From assembly GCF_016595235.1 (NCBI RefSeq), contig NZ_JAENHL010000008.1, forward strand, positions 1,200,624 through 1,264,623: a stretch of DNA of 64,000 nucleotides. The letters run 5' to 3'. The position numbers and the translations under genes were made by a program. A model generated the notes under the pieces. That model did no database searches and was not told the origin of the DNA. It saw only the letters and a program-made list of their open reading frames with translations. Shown one piece after another: positions 56,281 through 64,000 of the stretch. This DNA is from Taklimakanibacter albus (GTDB lineage: Bacteria > Pseudomonadota > Alphaproteobacteria > Rhizobiales > Aestuariivirgaceae). Each line of letters begins with the position of its first letter. Within the stretch, counting starts at the first letter, position 1.

Positions 56281-57294
56281 CTATCCCAGCCTCACGCGCG
56301 GATTGGCGATGACATAAGCGATGTCGGTGATGAGATTGGTCAGCAGAAAAACGACGCCGCCGACGATGGTCACGCCGATGATGGCGGGCATGTCCAGCCC
56401 GCGCGCGGCATCCACCGCATAGGAGCCCATGCCGGGCCAGGAGAAGACCGTCTCGGTGAGAATAGCGCCGGTCAGCAGATAGGCGAAGGAATAGCCGATC
56501 ACCGTGAGGGTCGGCACCAGCGTGTTGCGCAAGGCGTGGCGGACGACAACACGGAATTCTCCGGCACCCTTGGCGCGCGCCGTCAGGATGAATTCGCGGT
56601 CGAGGACTTCCAGCATGTTGGCGCGGACGAGGCGCGAGATCGTGCCGGCGACGGCCCAGCCCAGCACGAAGGCCGGCAGAATCAAGTGCCAGAGCGCATC
56701 GAAGAAAAGTCTGATCTTGCCCGCAAGCAGCGTATCGATGGTCATGAAGCCGGTCACCATCGCCGGCAAGTCGGCGCGCGGATCGATGCGGCCGGGACCC
56801 GGCAATATCCCCCATTTCACCGAGAAGACATAAAGCAAAGCGAGGCCCAGCCAGAAGACCGGGATGGACGATCCGAACAGCGCGAAGAACCGCGCCAGAT
56901 GATCGATGCCGGTGTTGTGGAAATACGCGGCAAGGACGCCCAGCGTGATGCCGATCGTGGTTCCGACGAGCATCGCGGCGATGACGAGCTCCAACGTGGC
57001 CGGCAGCCGGAAGAGCACATCCTGAGCAACCGGACGCCGTGTGATGAAGGATGTGCCGAGATCGCCGCTGAGAAGATTGCCGACATAGATGAGATAGCGC
57101 TCCGGCAGGCTGCGATCGAGGCCCCAGCGCGCCTTCGCGGCCGCCACGGCTTCGGGATCGTTCATCTGGCGGTCCGACACGATGGCGGTCAGCGGGTCAC
57201 CCTTGGTGACCGTGGTCAAAAGAAAGGCGAGCGTGACGATGCCGAGCACGAGAAAGGGCATCGCAATCAGCCGTCTTAAGATATAGCGGGCCAC
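56281..57294 (-). CDS. Peptide/nickel-type ABC permease (DppB-like)
   Basis: A 337-residue permease with six helices. The N-terminal YILRRLIAMPFLVLGIVTL and LSGDLGTSFITRRPVAQDV are family-typical. The GTG at 57294 is nine bases after AGGAAGGA; an upstream ATG at 57393 would put the promoter inside the gene. It is the first gene of the eight-gene leftward catabolic unit ending at 47574. No binding protein gene is adjacent. Confidence 0.88.
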   Translation of the reverse strand: MARYILRRLIAMPFLVLGIVTLAFLLTTVTKGDPLTAIVSDRQMNDPEAVAAAKARWGLDRSLPERYLIYVGNLLSGDLGTSFITRRPVAQDVLFRLPATLELVIAAMLVGTTIGITLGVLAAYFHNTGIDHLARFFALFGSSIPVFWLGLALLYVFSVKWGILPGPGRIDPRADLPAMVTGFMTIDTLLAGKIRLFFDALWHLILPAFVLGWAVAGTISRLVRANMLEVLDREFILTARAKGAGEFRVVVRHALRNTLVPTLTVIGYSFAYLLTGAILTETVFSWPGMGSYAVDAARGLDMPAIIGVTIVGGVVFLLTNLITDIAYVIANPRVRLG

Positions 57295-57395
57295 GCACCA
57301 GTCCTTCCTGCCTGATTTCACCCTCTTCTGACGCCATGGGCACTCACGGGGTGTCGAGTTAGTATTGACAACAGCGGGGGCTGCCGTCAACATAA

Positions 57396-57412
57396 ATGAA
57401 ATTAAATTCCAT
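57396..57412. promoter_or_regulatory. Near-palindrome in the dppB/IclR divergent promoter
   Basis: On the minus strand ATGGAATTTAATTTCAT, a 17-bp near-palindrome. Nine bases, TGGAATTTA, recur at 62031-62039 in a second promoter of the locus. A likely IclR operator, 65 bases before the IclR start. Confidence 0.6.
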
Positions 57413-57476
57413 TTCTAGATTGTCGGCTTGCGCGTGGATGCGGGCGCGGCGTCCGGCATCAGGAGAATAAGTCGAC

Positions 57477-58349
57477 ATGCGCAAAAGAACCAAGCCGATG
57501 GACGGGAGCGATGGCGGCGAAGCCAGCAGCTCGGCCGCCTCGCTGACGCGCGGGCTGGAGATCCTGCGCGCCTTCACCGCCGACGACGCCTCGCTCGGCA
57601 ATCAGGATCTGATCGAAAGGACGGGACTTCCGAAAGCCACGATCTCGCGCCTGACCTATACGCTCGCCAGCCTGGGTTATCTGCATTACGACCCGGTGCT
57701 CGGCCGCTACAGCATCGGCCCGGCGACCGTGTCGCTCGGCTATTCGGCCTTGAGCACTAATCCGGTGATCCATATCGCGCATCCGCTGATGCAGTCCCTC
57801 GCCGACAAGACCGGCGCCGCGGTCGCGCTCGGCGCGCGCGACGGCCTGGAAATGGTGTATCTCGCCAATTGCCGGTCGATGTCGCCCGTCTCCTTGCGGC
57901 TCAATGTCGGCTCGCGCCTGCCGATCTATCGCACCGCGATGGGGCTCGCTTATCTGGCCGAGACCGAGCCGGACCTGCGCGCATCCATCATCGCCGATCT
58001 CATCAAGGCGGAGCCCGACAAAAAGACGACGCTGCCGCGGCTCGTCGACGAGGCGGTGACGAGCTACCGCCGGCAAGGCTTCGTCGCCGCCTTCGGCATG
58101 TGGCACAGCTATATCAATGCGGTCGGCGTCGCCTTCCGGCCGACCGACGGCTCGCCGCTCGTCGCGATCACCTGCGGCGGCATCGTCGATATCGTCCCTA
58201 AGGATCTGTGCCTCAAAAGCGTCGGGCCTGATCTCGTGCGCCTTGTCCAGGATCTTCGCGCCGGCCTCGCCGGCCAGTCCGATACCACCGCGTCCGCCGG
58301 CTCCAGGAGAACCGAGAATGCCCGTCAACGTCCTCTTTCCAAAGGTTAG
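57477..58349 (+). CDS. IclR-family transcriptional regulator
   Basis: A 290-residue regulator. The N-terminal winged helix covers about 22-85 (NQDLIERTGLPKATISRL), and the effector domain covers about 95-265. Members sense small aromatic or organic acids and control catabolic operons. GGAGAA precedes the ATG. It is divergent from the ABC importer and overlaps the E2 gene by 32 bases, so it is co-transcribed with E2. Two near-identical dyads in the locus are likely targets. Confidence 0.88.
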   Translation: MRKRTKPMDGSDGGEASSSAASLTRGLEILRAFTADDASLGNQDLIERTGLPKATISRLTYTLASLGYLHYDPVLGRYSIGPATVSLGYSALSTNPVIHIAHPLMQSLADKTGAAVALGARDGLEMVYLANCRSMSPVSLRLNVGSRLPIYRTAMGLAYLAETEPDLRASIIADLIKAEPDKKTTLPRLVDEAVTSYRRQGFVAAFGMWHSYINAVGVAFRPTDGSPLVAITCGGIVDIVPKDLCLKSVGPDLVRLVQDLRAGLAGQSDTTASAGSRRTENARQRPLSKG

Positions 58350-59565
58350 CCTGGAGGCGGCCAGCGGCCGCATCGCGCGCTGGTGCGTCGGCGATGGCGA
58401 CGCGGTCACGGCCGGACAGGTGTTGTTCGAAATCGACAATGACAAGGCGGCCGTCGAGGTCGAATCGCCCGGCACCGGCGTCATCCGCACTCTCACGGGG
58501 GCGGAGACAGAGGTCGATGTCGGTGCGGAAGTCGCGCGCATCTATGCATCCGGCGAAACTGTCGCCAGCGCGCCAGCCAAGACGGTCGAGAGCGTGATCG
58601 CGGCGGCGCCGGCGATCAGCGCGCCATCCGTTCCCACGTCAACATCGCGCAAAGGCCCCAATCCCACCCCGCTGGCCCGCCGCATCGCGCGCGAGCGCGG
58701 CGTGTCGCTCGAAGGCCTCAGCGGCTCAGGCCCCGGCGGACGTATCCAGCGCAAGGATGTGCTCGCCCGCCTCGCCGCGCCGGCCGTGCCGGATGCGGCC
58801 AAGGAGCGGCCGCTGCACGCGGTATGGCTGCGTCGCGGCTCGGGCGTGCCGGTGGTGATGCTGCATGGCTTCAGCGCCGACCACAATAATTGGCGCGGTC
58901 TTTTCGCCGGCGGGCGCAGCGACTGGCCGGCGCTGGCGATCGACCTGCCCGGCCACGGACAATCGCCGCGCGCGATCCCCGACCATCTGGACGAGATCGC
59001 CGAACTCGTCGAAGCGACGCTCGCGGCAGAGCAGGTTGGCCCCGCGGTGCTCGCCGGCCATTCTTTCGGCGGCGCGCTGGCGGTCAGGCTGGCGCACCGG
59101 GCGCGGCTCGACATTCGCGGCCTCTGCCTCTTCGCTCCCGGTGGACTCGGCCCTGAGATCAATGGCCCGTTCACCGAGGGGATTCTCAGAGCCAAGGCGC
59201 CGGAGAGCCTGCGCCCGTGGCTCGAGCTCCTGGTGCATGACCCGGCAGCGATTTCGGACGCGTTCCTGCGCGCCGTGATGCAGCAGCGCAGCGACGATGG
59301 GCTGATGGCGGCGATGCGGGCTTTCGCCGGCCGGTTCTTTCCGGACGGCACGCAGAGCCTGTCGGTGCGCGCCGAGCTGGCGAGGCTGCCGCATCTCGTG
59401 CGCGTGGTGTTCGGCCGGCAGGACCGCATCCTGCCCTTCGCGGCGACGACCGGCTTGCCGGGCAATGTCGCTTTGCATGCGCTCGATGCCTGCGGGCACG
59501 TGCCCCATATCGAACATCCCGAGCTCGCCTTGCGCATTCTCAGTGAAGTCTGGCGCGCGGCTTAA
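58318..59565 (+). CDS. Acetoin-dehydrogenase-like E2: lipoyl, E3-binding and alpha/beta-hydrolase domains
   Basis: A 415-residue protein. Residues 1-78 are a lipoyl domain with lipoate Lys43 (EIDNDKAAVEV). Residues 112-152 are an E3/peripheral-subunit-binding domain (PLARRIARERGVSL). Residues 165-415 are an alpha/beta-hydrolase with nucleophile Ser249 (GHSFGG), a later Asp in FGRQDRI and a His in CGHVPHIEHP. This is the AcoC-type architecture of acetoin-cleaving complexes rather than the acyltransferase-domain E2 of pyruvate dehydrogenase. The ATG at 58318 follows AGGAGA and overlaps the IclR gene. E1 is 2.5 kb downstream; E3 is not seen. Confidence 0.87.
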   Translation: MPVNVLFPKVSLEAASGRIARWCVGDGDAVTAGQVLFEIDNDKAAVEVESPGTGVIRTLTGAETEVDVGAEVARIYASGETVASAPAKTVESVIAAAPAISAPSVPTSTSRKGPNPTPLARRIARERGVSLEGLSGSGPGGRIQRKDVLARLAAPAVPDAAKERPLHAVWLRRGSGVPVVMLHGFSADHNNWRGLFAGGRSDWPALAIDLPGHGQSPRAIPDHLDEIAELVEATLAAEQVGPAVLAGHSFGGALAVRLAHRARLDIRGLCLFAPGGLGPEINGPFTEGILRAKAPESLRPWLELLVHDPAAISDAFLRAVMQQRSDDGLMAAMRAFAGRFFPDGTQSLSVRAELARLPHLVRVVFGRQDRILPFAATTGLPGNVALHALDACGHVPHIEHPELALRILSEVWRAA

Positions 59566-60812
59566 CGCATCACTTCCAGCGCCCGCAGCAGAACGTCATC
59601 GGCGCCGAGCTTGCCGGGCTTGAGATAGAGCGAGAGCGGATCCGGACCATCGGTGACGCAGAAGCCGGTGCCGAGCGGTCCTTCCGGCAAAGCGCGCACC
59701 GAGGCGATGCCGAGCGCGGTCACCACCGCGCCGGAGGTCTCGCCGCCCGCCACCACCAGGCGCTTCACGCCGCGCTCACGTAGGCCCATGGCAATCGAAC
59801 CGAGAAGAAACTCGGCCAGGCGCGCCGCACCGGTCGGCCCGAGCGCTCCTTGCGTGCGACCGACGCCTTGCTGATCGGTCGCGGTCGAGATGGCGAAGGG
59901 CTGCATGCCGATCAGCGGCGCCGCCCAGTCGAGCGCCGCGGCGATCGCCACCGCCTCACCGCGCGGATCGAGAAGATCGAGCGTCAGCACCGGATGGACC
60001 GCCCCAAAGGCCGCGAGTTGGCTCAGAATGACGGGACCGACGGTGCCGGCCAGCACCGCGGCGGGACCGGCGCCGAAAGGCGGCAGCGGCGGTGCGGCGG
60101 GCGCACCGCGCGCGAGCCTCTCGGCATAAGCGATGATCAAGGGATCGCTGGCGGCAAGGATGGCGGGCCGCGCCGCCGCGAGATCGGCCGCGATCTCGAC
60201 GTCATCGTCGTCGGTCGTATCGAAGAGGACATGCCCTGCCCCGTCAGCCTTGAGCGCGTCGACCGCGGCCCATGCCGCATCGCGCCCACGCCGCAGCGTC
60301 GCATGCGGCACGAGGCCGATACGGTGTGGCGTCTGGAGCGCGAGAAAACGGACGAGGTCGGGATCTGGCATCGGCGTCAGCGGATCGAAACGTTTGATCG
60401 ATTCCGACACGAGGCGACCGCGATAGAAGAGATAACCCTGATGCACGGTCGAACCGAAACGCGGGAAGCCGGCGCTCATCAGCACCGGCCGCAGTCCTTG
60501 CAGATCGGCCAGCAGGTCGGCGGCCGGGCCGATATTGCCTTCCGCGGTCGAATCGAAACTGGCGCAGGCTTTGTAAGCGAGGCGCGTAAAGCCCGCGGCC
60601 AGGAAAGCCTCCGCCATGCGTTTCACTTGCGTCAGCGCCTCCGGCACCGGAACCGTGCGCGTCCGCGTTCCGGCGATGATGACGGGCGCAGCGCCGGTGA
60701 CGGCCAGGGAATCGAACACCACGGGGCAATGAATTCCGGCGGCCTCGAGATAACCCGCCACCATGAGGGCGCCGGTGAAATCATCCGCGATGATGCCGAG
60801 CTTATCGCTCAT
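59562..60812 (-). CDS. Four-carbon acid-sugar kinase family protein (DUF1537/OtnK-like)
   Basis: A 416-residue protein of the OtnK/DtnK family. The N-terminal IIADDFTGALMVAGYL and C-terminal VAGGETSGAVVTAL motifs are characteristic. Members phosphorylate four-carbon sugar acids such as erythronate and threonate. Its usual partners, an NAD-dependent PdxA2-type dehydrogenase and an aldolase/isomerase, are absent here, so its role is uncertain. It follows the acyl-CoA dehydrogenase gene by eight bases and ends four bases inside the E2 gene. Confidence 0.85.
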   Translation of the reverse strand: MSDKLGIIADDFTGALMVAGYLEAAGIHCPVVFDSLAVTGAAPVIIAGTRTRTVPVPEALTQVKRMAEAFLAAGFTRLAYKACASFDSTAEGNIGPAADLLADLQGLRPVLMSAGFPRFGSTVHQGYLFYRGRLVSESIKRFDPLTPMPDPDLVRFLALQTPHRIGLVPHATLRRGRDAAWAAVDALKADGAGHVLFDTTDDDDVEIAADLAAARPAILAASDPLIIAYAERLARGAPAAPPLPPFGAGPAAVLAGTVGPVILSQLAAFGAVHPVLTLDLLDPRGEAVAIAAALDWAAPLIGMQPFAISTATDQQGVGRTQGALGPTGAARLAEFLLGSIAMGLRERGVKRLVVAGGETSGAVVTALGIASVRALPEGPLGTGFCVTDGPDPLSLYLKPGKLGADDVLLRALEVMR

Positions 60813-60820
60813 GTATCCTC

Positions 60821-61960
60821 TCAGCCGTTGAGCAGCTCGCGCGCGATGATGATCTGCTGGATCTGCGAGGTGCCTTCATACAGGCGAAACAGCCGGACAT
60901 CACGGTAGAAATGCTCGACCGGATAGGCCTGCATATAACCGGCGCCGCCATGGATCTGCACCGCCCGGTCGGCGACGCGGCCGACCATTTCCGAGCAGAA
61001 GAGCTTGGCGCTCGCCGCATGCTGCACGATGCGCTCGCCGGCATCAAAGCGCCGCGCGGTCTCGACGACCATGGCGCGGCCGGCAAAGGCTTCCGTCGCG
61101 CTGTCGGCCAGCATGGCCTGGATCAGCTGATGCTCGCCGATCGGCTTGCCGAACTGCACACGCGTGCGCGCGAAGCTGACGGACTCGTCGCACAGGCGCT
61201 CGGCCGCCCCGGTGCAGACCGCGGCGATATGGAGGCGGCCGCGATTGAGCACCTTCATCGCAGTCTTGAAGCCCTTGCCCTCGACGCCGCCAATGACGGC
61301 AACGGCCGGCACGCGGCAATTGTCGAAGATCACATCGCAGGTGCGCGTGCCGCGCTGTCCCATCTTCTTGTCGACCGGGCCGAGGCTGAGGCCAATGCTG
61401 TCACGCGGAACGACGAAAGCGCTTATGCCGCCCGGCCCCGGCCCGCCGGTCCGCGCCATGACGGTGAAGACATCGGCGACCGGCGCATTGGTGATGTAAC
61501 GCTTGGTGCCGTTCAGCACATAGTGATCGCCGTCGCGGACGGCCGCGGTCCTGACCGATCCGGCGTCCGATCCGACATCCGGCTCGGTCAAGGCGAAGGA
61601 TCCGATGACCGCGCCGCTCGCCATAAGCGGCAGCCAGTATTGCTTCTGCGCCTCGGTGCCGTCGACGATGATCCCTTGCGAGCCGATGCCGTTATTCGTC
61701 CCGATCACCGAACGGAAAGCCGGCGATGCATAGCCGAGCTCGAAGGCGACCATGACCTCTTCCTCCATGGTCAAACCGAGGCCGCCATAGGCTTCCGGGA
61801 TCGACATGCCGAACAGTCCCAGCGCGCGCATCTCGGCGACCAGCTCGGCGGGAATTGCGTTGTCGTCCTCGACGCGCGCCTCGGCCGGCAGCAGCCGCTC
61901 ACGCACGAAGCGGCGCACCGTCGCGGTCAAGGTGCTCAGCACGTCGCTGTCCCTGATCAT
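60821..61960 (-). CDS. Acyl-CoA dehydrogenase
   Basis: A 379-residue flavoprotein. FAD/substrate motifs FALTEPDVGSDA and YITNAPVADVF lie in the middle domain; the C-terminal YEGTSQIQQIIIAREL carries the catalytic Glu. It oxidises an acyl-CoA to the trans-2-enoyl-CoA and passes electrons to ETF, then ETF-QO (encoded at 13.4-15.1 kb). It is divergent from the E1 gene and would act before the hydratase-dehydrogenase fusion. Confidence 0.92.
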   Translation of the reverse strand: MIRDSDVLSTLTATVRRFVRERLLPAEARVEDDNAIPAELVAEMRALGLFGMSIPEAYGGLGLTMEEEVMVAFELGYASPAFRSVIGTNNGIGSQGIIVDGTEAQKQYWLPLMASGAVIGSFALTEPDVGSDAGSVRTAAVRDGDHYVLNGTKRYITNAPVADVFTVMARTGGPGPGGISAFVVPRDSIGLSLGPVDKKMGQRGTRTCDVIFDNCRVPAVAVIGGVEGKGFKTAMKVLNRGRLHIAAVCTGAAERLCDESVSFARTRVQFGKPIGEHQLIQAMLADSATEAFAGRAMVVETARRFDAGERIVQHAASAKLFCSEMVGRVADRAVQIHGGAGYMQAYPVEHFYRDVRLFRLYEGTSQIQQIIIARELLNG

Positions 61961-62030
61961 TCAGAACCTTTCCGAAAATTTCTATTGCATCCCGAGGCTG
62001 GCACAGTTTAGTCTGCCCTTCAATCAAAAT

Positions 62031-62045
62031 TGGAATTTATTTCCA
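62031..62045. promoter_or_regulatory. Palindrome in the acyl-CoA dehydrogenase/E1 divergent promoter
   Basis: TGGAATTTATTTCCA has arms TGGAA/TTCCA. It matches the 57396-57412 dyad over TGGAATTTA and lies 42 bases before the E1 start. A likely second IclR operator. Confidence 0.6.
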
Positions 62046-62086
62046 GAAATGCGCGGAGGGCTCCACCTCCCGTCCAGGAGGCCAGG

Positions 62087-64000
62087 GTGCGTCAGACTCC
62101 GCTTTCTCCCGCAGCGACTTGGGTTCGCCTCGAACTCGATGACGCCGACTGGGGCAATGAAAAAGCGCAGGACCTCATTCACTGGTACGGCCAGATGCTG
62201 CTGATCCGCCGCTTCGAGGAAAAGCTGCTCGAGCTGGAGAAAGTCGGGCTGATCCATGGCCCGGCCCATGCCAGCATCGGCCAGGAAGCTGGCGCCGTCG
62301 GCGCCATGTCGGTGCTCCGCGCCGGCGACAAGATCAACGGCACGCACCGCGCCCATCACCAAGTTCTGATGAAGCTGGTGAACGCCGAAATGCCGGCCGG
62401 CTTCGACATCCTGAGCGACGCCTTCACCGCCGGCATGGATGACGCGATCCACCGCTTCATGGCGGAGATCATGGGCCTCTCGCCCGGCTATTGCGGCGGC
62501 CGCGGCGGCTCGATGCATATGCGTTATGCCGATGCGGGCGTGGTCGGCACGTCGGCCATCGTCGGCGGCAACCCGCCGCATGCGGTCGGCTATGCGCTCG
62601 CCGACAAGATGCTCGGCCGCGACCAGGTCTCGGTCACCTTCTTCGGCGACGGCGCCGCCCAGAACGGCGCCAGCTACGAGGCGATGAATATCGCGGCCGC
62701 CCAGCGGCTGCCGGTGATCTTCTTCATCGAGAACAATCTCTATGGTGTGGCGACGCATATCTCGGACGTGACGCGCGAGACGCGCCTGTCGTCGCGGGGC
62801 GCCATGCTCGGCATCACCTCCTTCGAATGCGACGGCATGGATGTCGTCGCGGTGCACCGCGCCATGGCGGAAGCGCTCAAGGTCATCCGCGACGAGGGTG
62901 GCCCGGTGGTGATCGAAGCGATGTGCTACCGGCATTTCCATCAGTCGGGCAGCCGCAATGGCAGCGACTTCGGCTATCGCACGAAGGAAGAGGAAACCTC
63001 CTGGCGTGAGCGCGACCCCGTCGCCCTGGCCGAGGCGCGGCTCACGGCGCTTGGCCATCTGACCCTCAAGGACTTCGCCCATATCGACCAGGTGGTGACC
63101 GAGCGGGTCGCCGCCGCCGCGGCGCGTCTCACCGAACCGGTGCCGGGCGGCAATGCGCTGCGCATTCTCGAAAAGCTCTGGCCCGATCCCGCCACGCGCG
63201 ACCACGGCATCGTCGGCAATCTCTCGGAGCTGAACGGCAAGCGTTTTCTCGATCATGCCGACTTGCGCAACCAGGCCGTCGAGAAGGTCAAATTCGTCAC
63301 CGCCGCATCGGAGACTCTCGCCGCGGCGATGGAGCGCGATCCCACGATCATCGTGATGGGCGAGGACGTCCACCAGATGCGCGGCGGCGTCAGCGGCTTC
63401 ACCAAGGGCGCGCTGGAACGCTGGCCGGGCCGCGTCCTGCCGATGCCGATCGCCGAAAACGGCTTTACCGGCGTGGCGCTGGGCGCGGCGCTCAACGGGC
63501 TGCGCCCGGTGGTCGAGATCATGTTCGGCGATTTCTGCTTCACCGCCGCCGACCAGATCGGCAATGGCGTCGGCAAGGTGCGCCACATGTTCGGCGACGG
63601 CTTTCCGGTGCCGATCGTCATGCGCGTGCGCGTCTCGCCGCATACCGGCTACGGCTCGCAGCATTCGACCGACCCCTCGGCGCTCTTCGGCCTGTTCCCC
63701 GGCTGGCGCATCGTCACGCCGGCGACGGCCTTCGACTATATCGGCCTCTTGAATTCGGCGCTCGCCTGCGACGACCCGGTCCTCGTCCTCGAGCATACCG
63801 AGCTCTATCAGCGCGAATTCGAGGTCCCCAAGGGCGACCGTGAATTCTGCATTCCGTTCGGCGCGGCGCGCATCGTGCGACCGGGCGCGGCCTGCACGGT
63901 CCTCACCAGCTCGGTGATGGTGCAGAATGCGGTCAAGGCAGCTGCGGATACCGGTGTCGACGCCGAGATCATCGATCTGCGCAATATCGATCGCCACGGC
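62087..64000 (+). CDS. Fused E1 alpha-beta subunit of a 2-oxoacid/acetoin-type dehydrogenase, 3' truncated by window end
   Basis: The reading frame is open from GTG 62087 to the window end (638 residues, no stop). AGGAGG lies five bases before the start. Residues 1-395 are an E1-alpha domain; the thiamine diphosphate motif GDG at 187-189 is followed by NN at 216-217. From about 398 an E1-beta domain begins (VEKVKFVTAASETLAAAMER), with GEDVHQMRGGVSGFT and MFGDFCFTAADQI. Fused alpha-beta E1 proteins occur in several Alphaproteobacteria. It probably acts with the E2 encoded at 58.3 kb. The substrate may be a 2-oxo acid or an acyloin such as acetoin. The gene continues beyond the window. Confidence 0.88.
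   Translation, partial: MRQTPLSPAATWVRLELDDADWGNEKAQDLIHWYGQMLLIRRFEEKLLELEKVGLIHGPAHASIGQEAGAVGAMSVLRAGDKINGTHRAHHQVLMKLVNAEMPAGFDILSDAFTAGMDDAIHRFMAEIMGLSPGYCGGRGGSMHMRYADAGVVGTSAIVGGNPPHAVGYALADKMLGRDQVSVTFFGDGAAQNGASYEAMNIAAAQRLPVIFFIENNLYGVATHISDVTRETRLSSRGAMLGITSFECDGMDVVAVHRAMAEALKVIRDEGGPVVIEAMCYRHFHQSGSRNGSDFGYRTKEEETSWRERDPVALAEARLTALGHLTLKDFAHIDQVVTERVAAAAARLTEPVPGGNALRILEKLWPDPATRDHGIVGNLSELNGKRFLDHADLRNQAVEKVKFVTAASETLAAAMERDPTIIVMGEDVHQMRGGVSGFTKGALERWPGRVLPMPIAENGFTGVALGAALNGLRPVVEIMFGDFCFTAADQIGNGVGKVRHMFGDGFPVPIVMRVRVSPHTGYGSQHSTDPSALFGLFPGWRIVTPATAFDYIGLLNSALACDDPVLVLEHTELYQREFEVPKGDREFCIPFGAARIVRPGAACTVLTSSVMVQNAVKAAADTGVDAEIIDLRNIDRHG

Noticed and set aside
62066-62081. 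A fourth CCTCCC-N4-AGGAGG dyad in front of the E1 gene
   Set aside because: Its right arm is the Shine-Dalgarno sequence of E1 at ideal spacing, one arm base does not match, and no LuxR-type gene is nearby, so it is probably coincidence.

Overview
The window is high-GC bacterial DNA from a member of the Alphaproteobacteria, most likely the order Hyphomicrobiales (Rhizobiales). Supporting marks are the split b/b' ATP synthase F0 operon (atpI-B-E-b'-b), a CcrM-type GANTC methyltransferase beside rnhB, the order mutY - DUF721 gene - dsbA-like gene - smc, an HWE-family histidine kinase, ETF-ubiquinone oxidoreductase and interspersed REP-like palindromes. No rRNA, tRNA, CRISPR array, transposase or integrase was recognised. 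The species cannot be named from the sequence.

Layout. 0-3.1 kb: a Crp/Fnr regulator, a TrmN6-like methyltransferase with a DUF2007 partner, and octaprenyl diphosphate synthase. 3.2-8.3 kb: a polyamine/opine-type ABC importer (two permeases, a Tat-exported binding protein, an ATPase) with a serine hydrolase. 8.3-17.2 kb: ispE, a TPR protein, a TadG/von Willebrand protein, ETF-QO, family-4 uracil-DNA glycosylase, a LysE exporter and moaB. 17.2-19.9 kb: three small exported proteins, two from a local tandem duplication that also copied the end of moaB, divergent from a LuxR-type regulator and linked by shared 16-bp dyads. 20.0-20.13 kb: an intergenic element predicted to fold as a cloverleaf, in front of an amino-acid binding protein. 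21-31.5 kb: radical SAM protein, PEP-mutase-like enzyme, rnhB, ccrM, a higBA toxin-antitoxin pair wedged between two copies of the mutY 3' end, mutY, DUF721, dsbA-like, smc. 31.7-37.9 kb: adenylate cyclase/TPR protein, AmpG-like permease and the ATP synthase F0 operon with a terminator. 37.9-44.6 kb: a sugar, sugar-acid or polyol uptake and oxidation cassette with a divergent GntR-type regulator, bounded by the real and a decayed copy of the atpF 3' end. 44.7-47.5 kb: NTF2-like protein, HWE kinase, DUF2167 membrane protein.

47.6-64 kb is one large catabolic locus. The leftward unit carries a peptide/nickel-type ABC importer (B, C, D, F, no binding protein in view), a class III CoA-transferase, a 3-oxoadipyl-CoA-type thiolase, a hydratase/3-hydroxyacyl-CoA dehydrogenase fusion and an aldehyde dehydrogenase. 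The rightward side carries an IclR regulator, an acetoin-dehydrogenase-like E2 with an alpha/beta-hydrolase domain and a fused E1 alpha-beta subunit that runs off the window. An acyl-CoA dehydrogenase and a four-carbon acid-sugar kinase lie between them. A near-palindrome occurs in both divergent promoters, so IclR may control the whole set. Together the genes suggest import of a small acid, CoA activation and beta-oxidation to a 3-oxoadipyl-CoA-like intermediate, coupled to lipoate-dependent C-C cleavage. The substrate is not known.

The main unexplained structures are the cloverleaf element, the two 3'-end-duplicating insertions (higBA at mutY, sugar/polyol cassette at atpF), the duplicated moaB end, the shared dyads near the LuxR and IclR genes, and two families of repeated palindromes.
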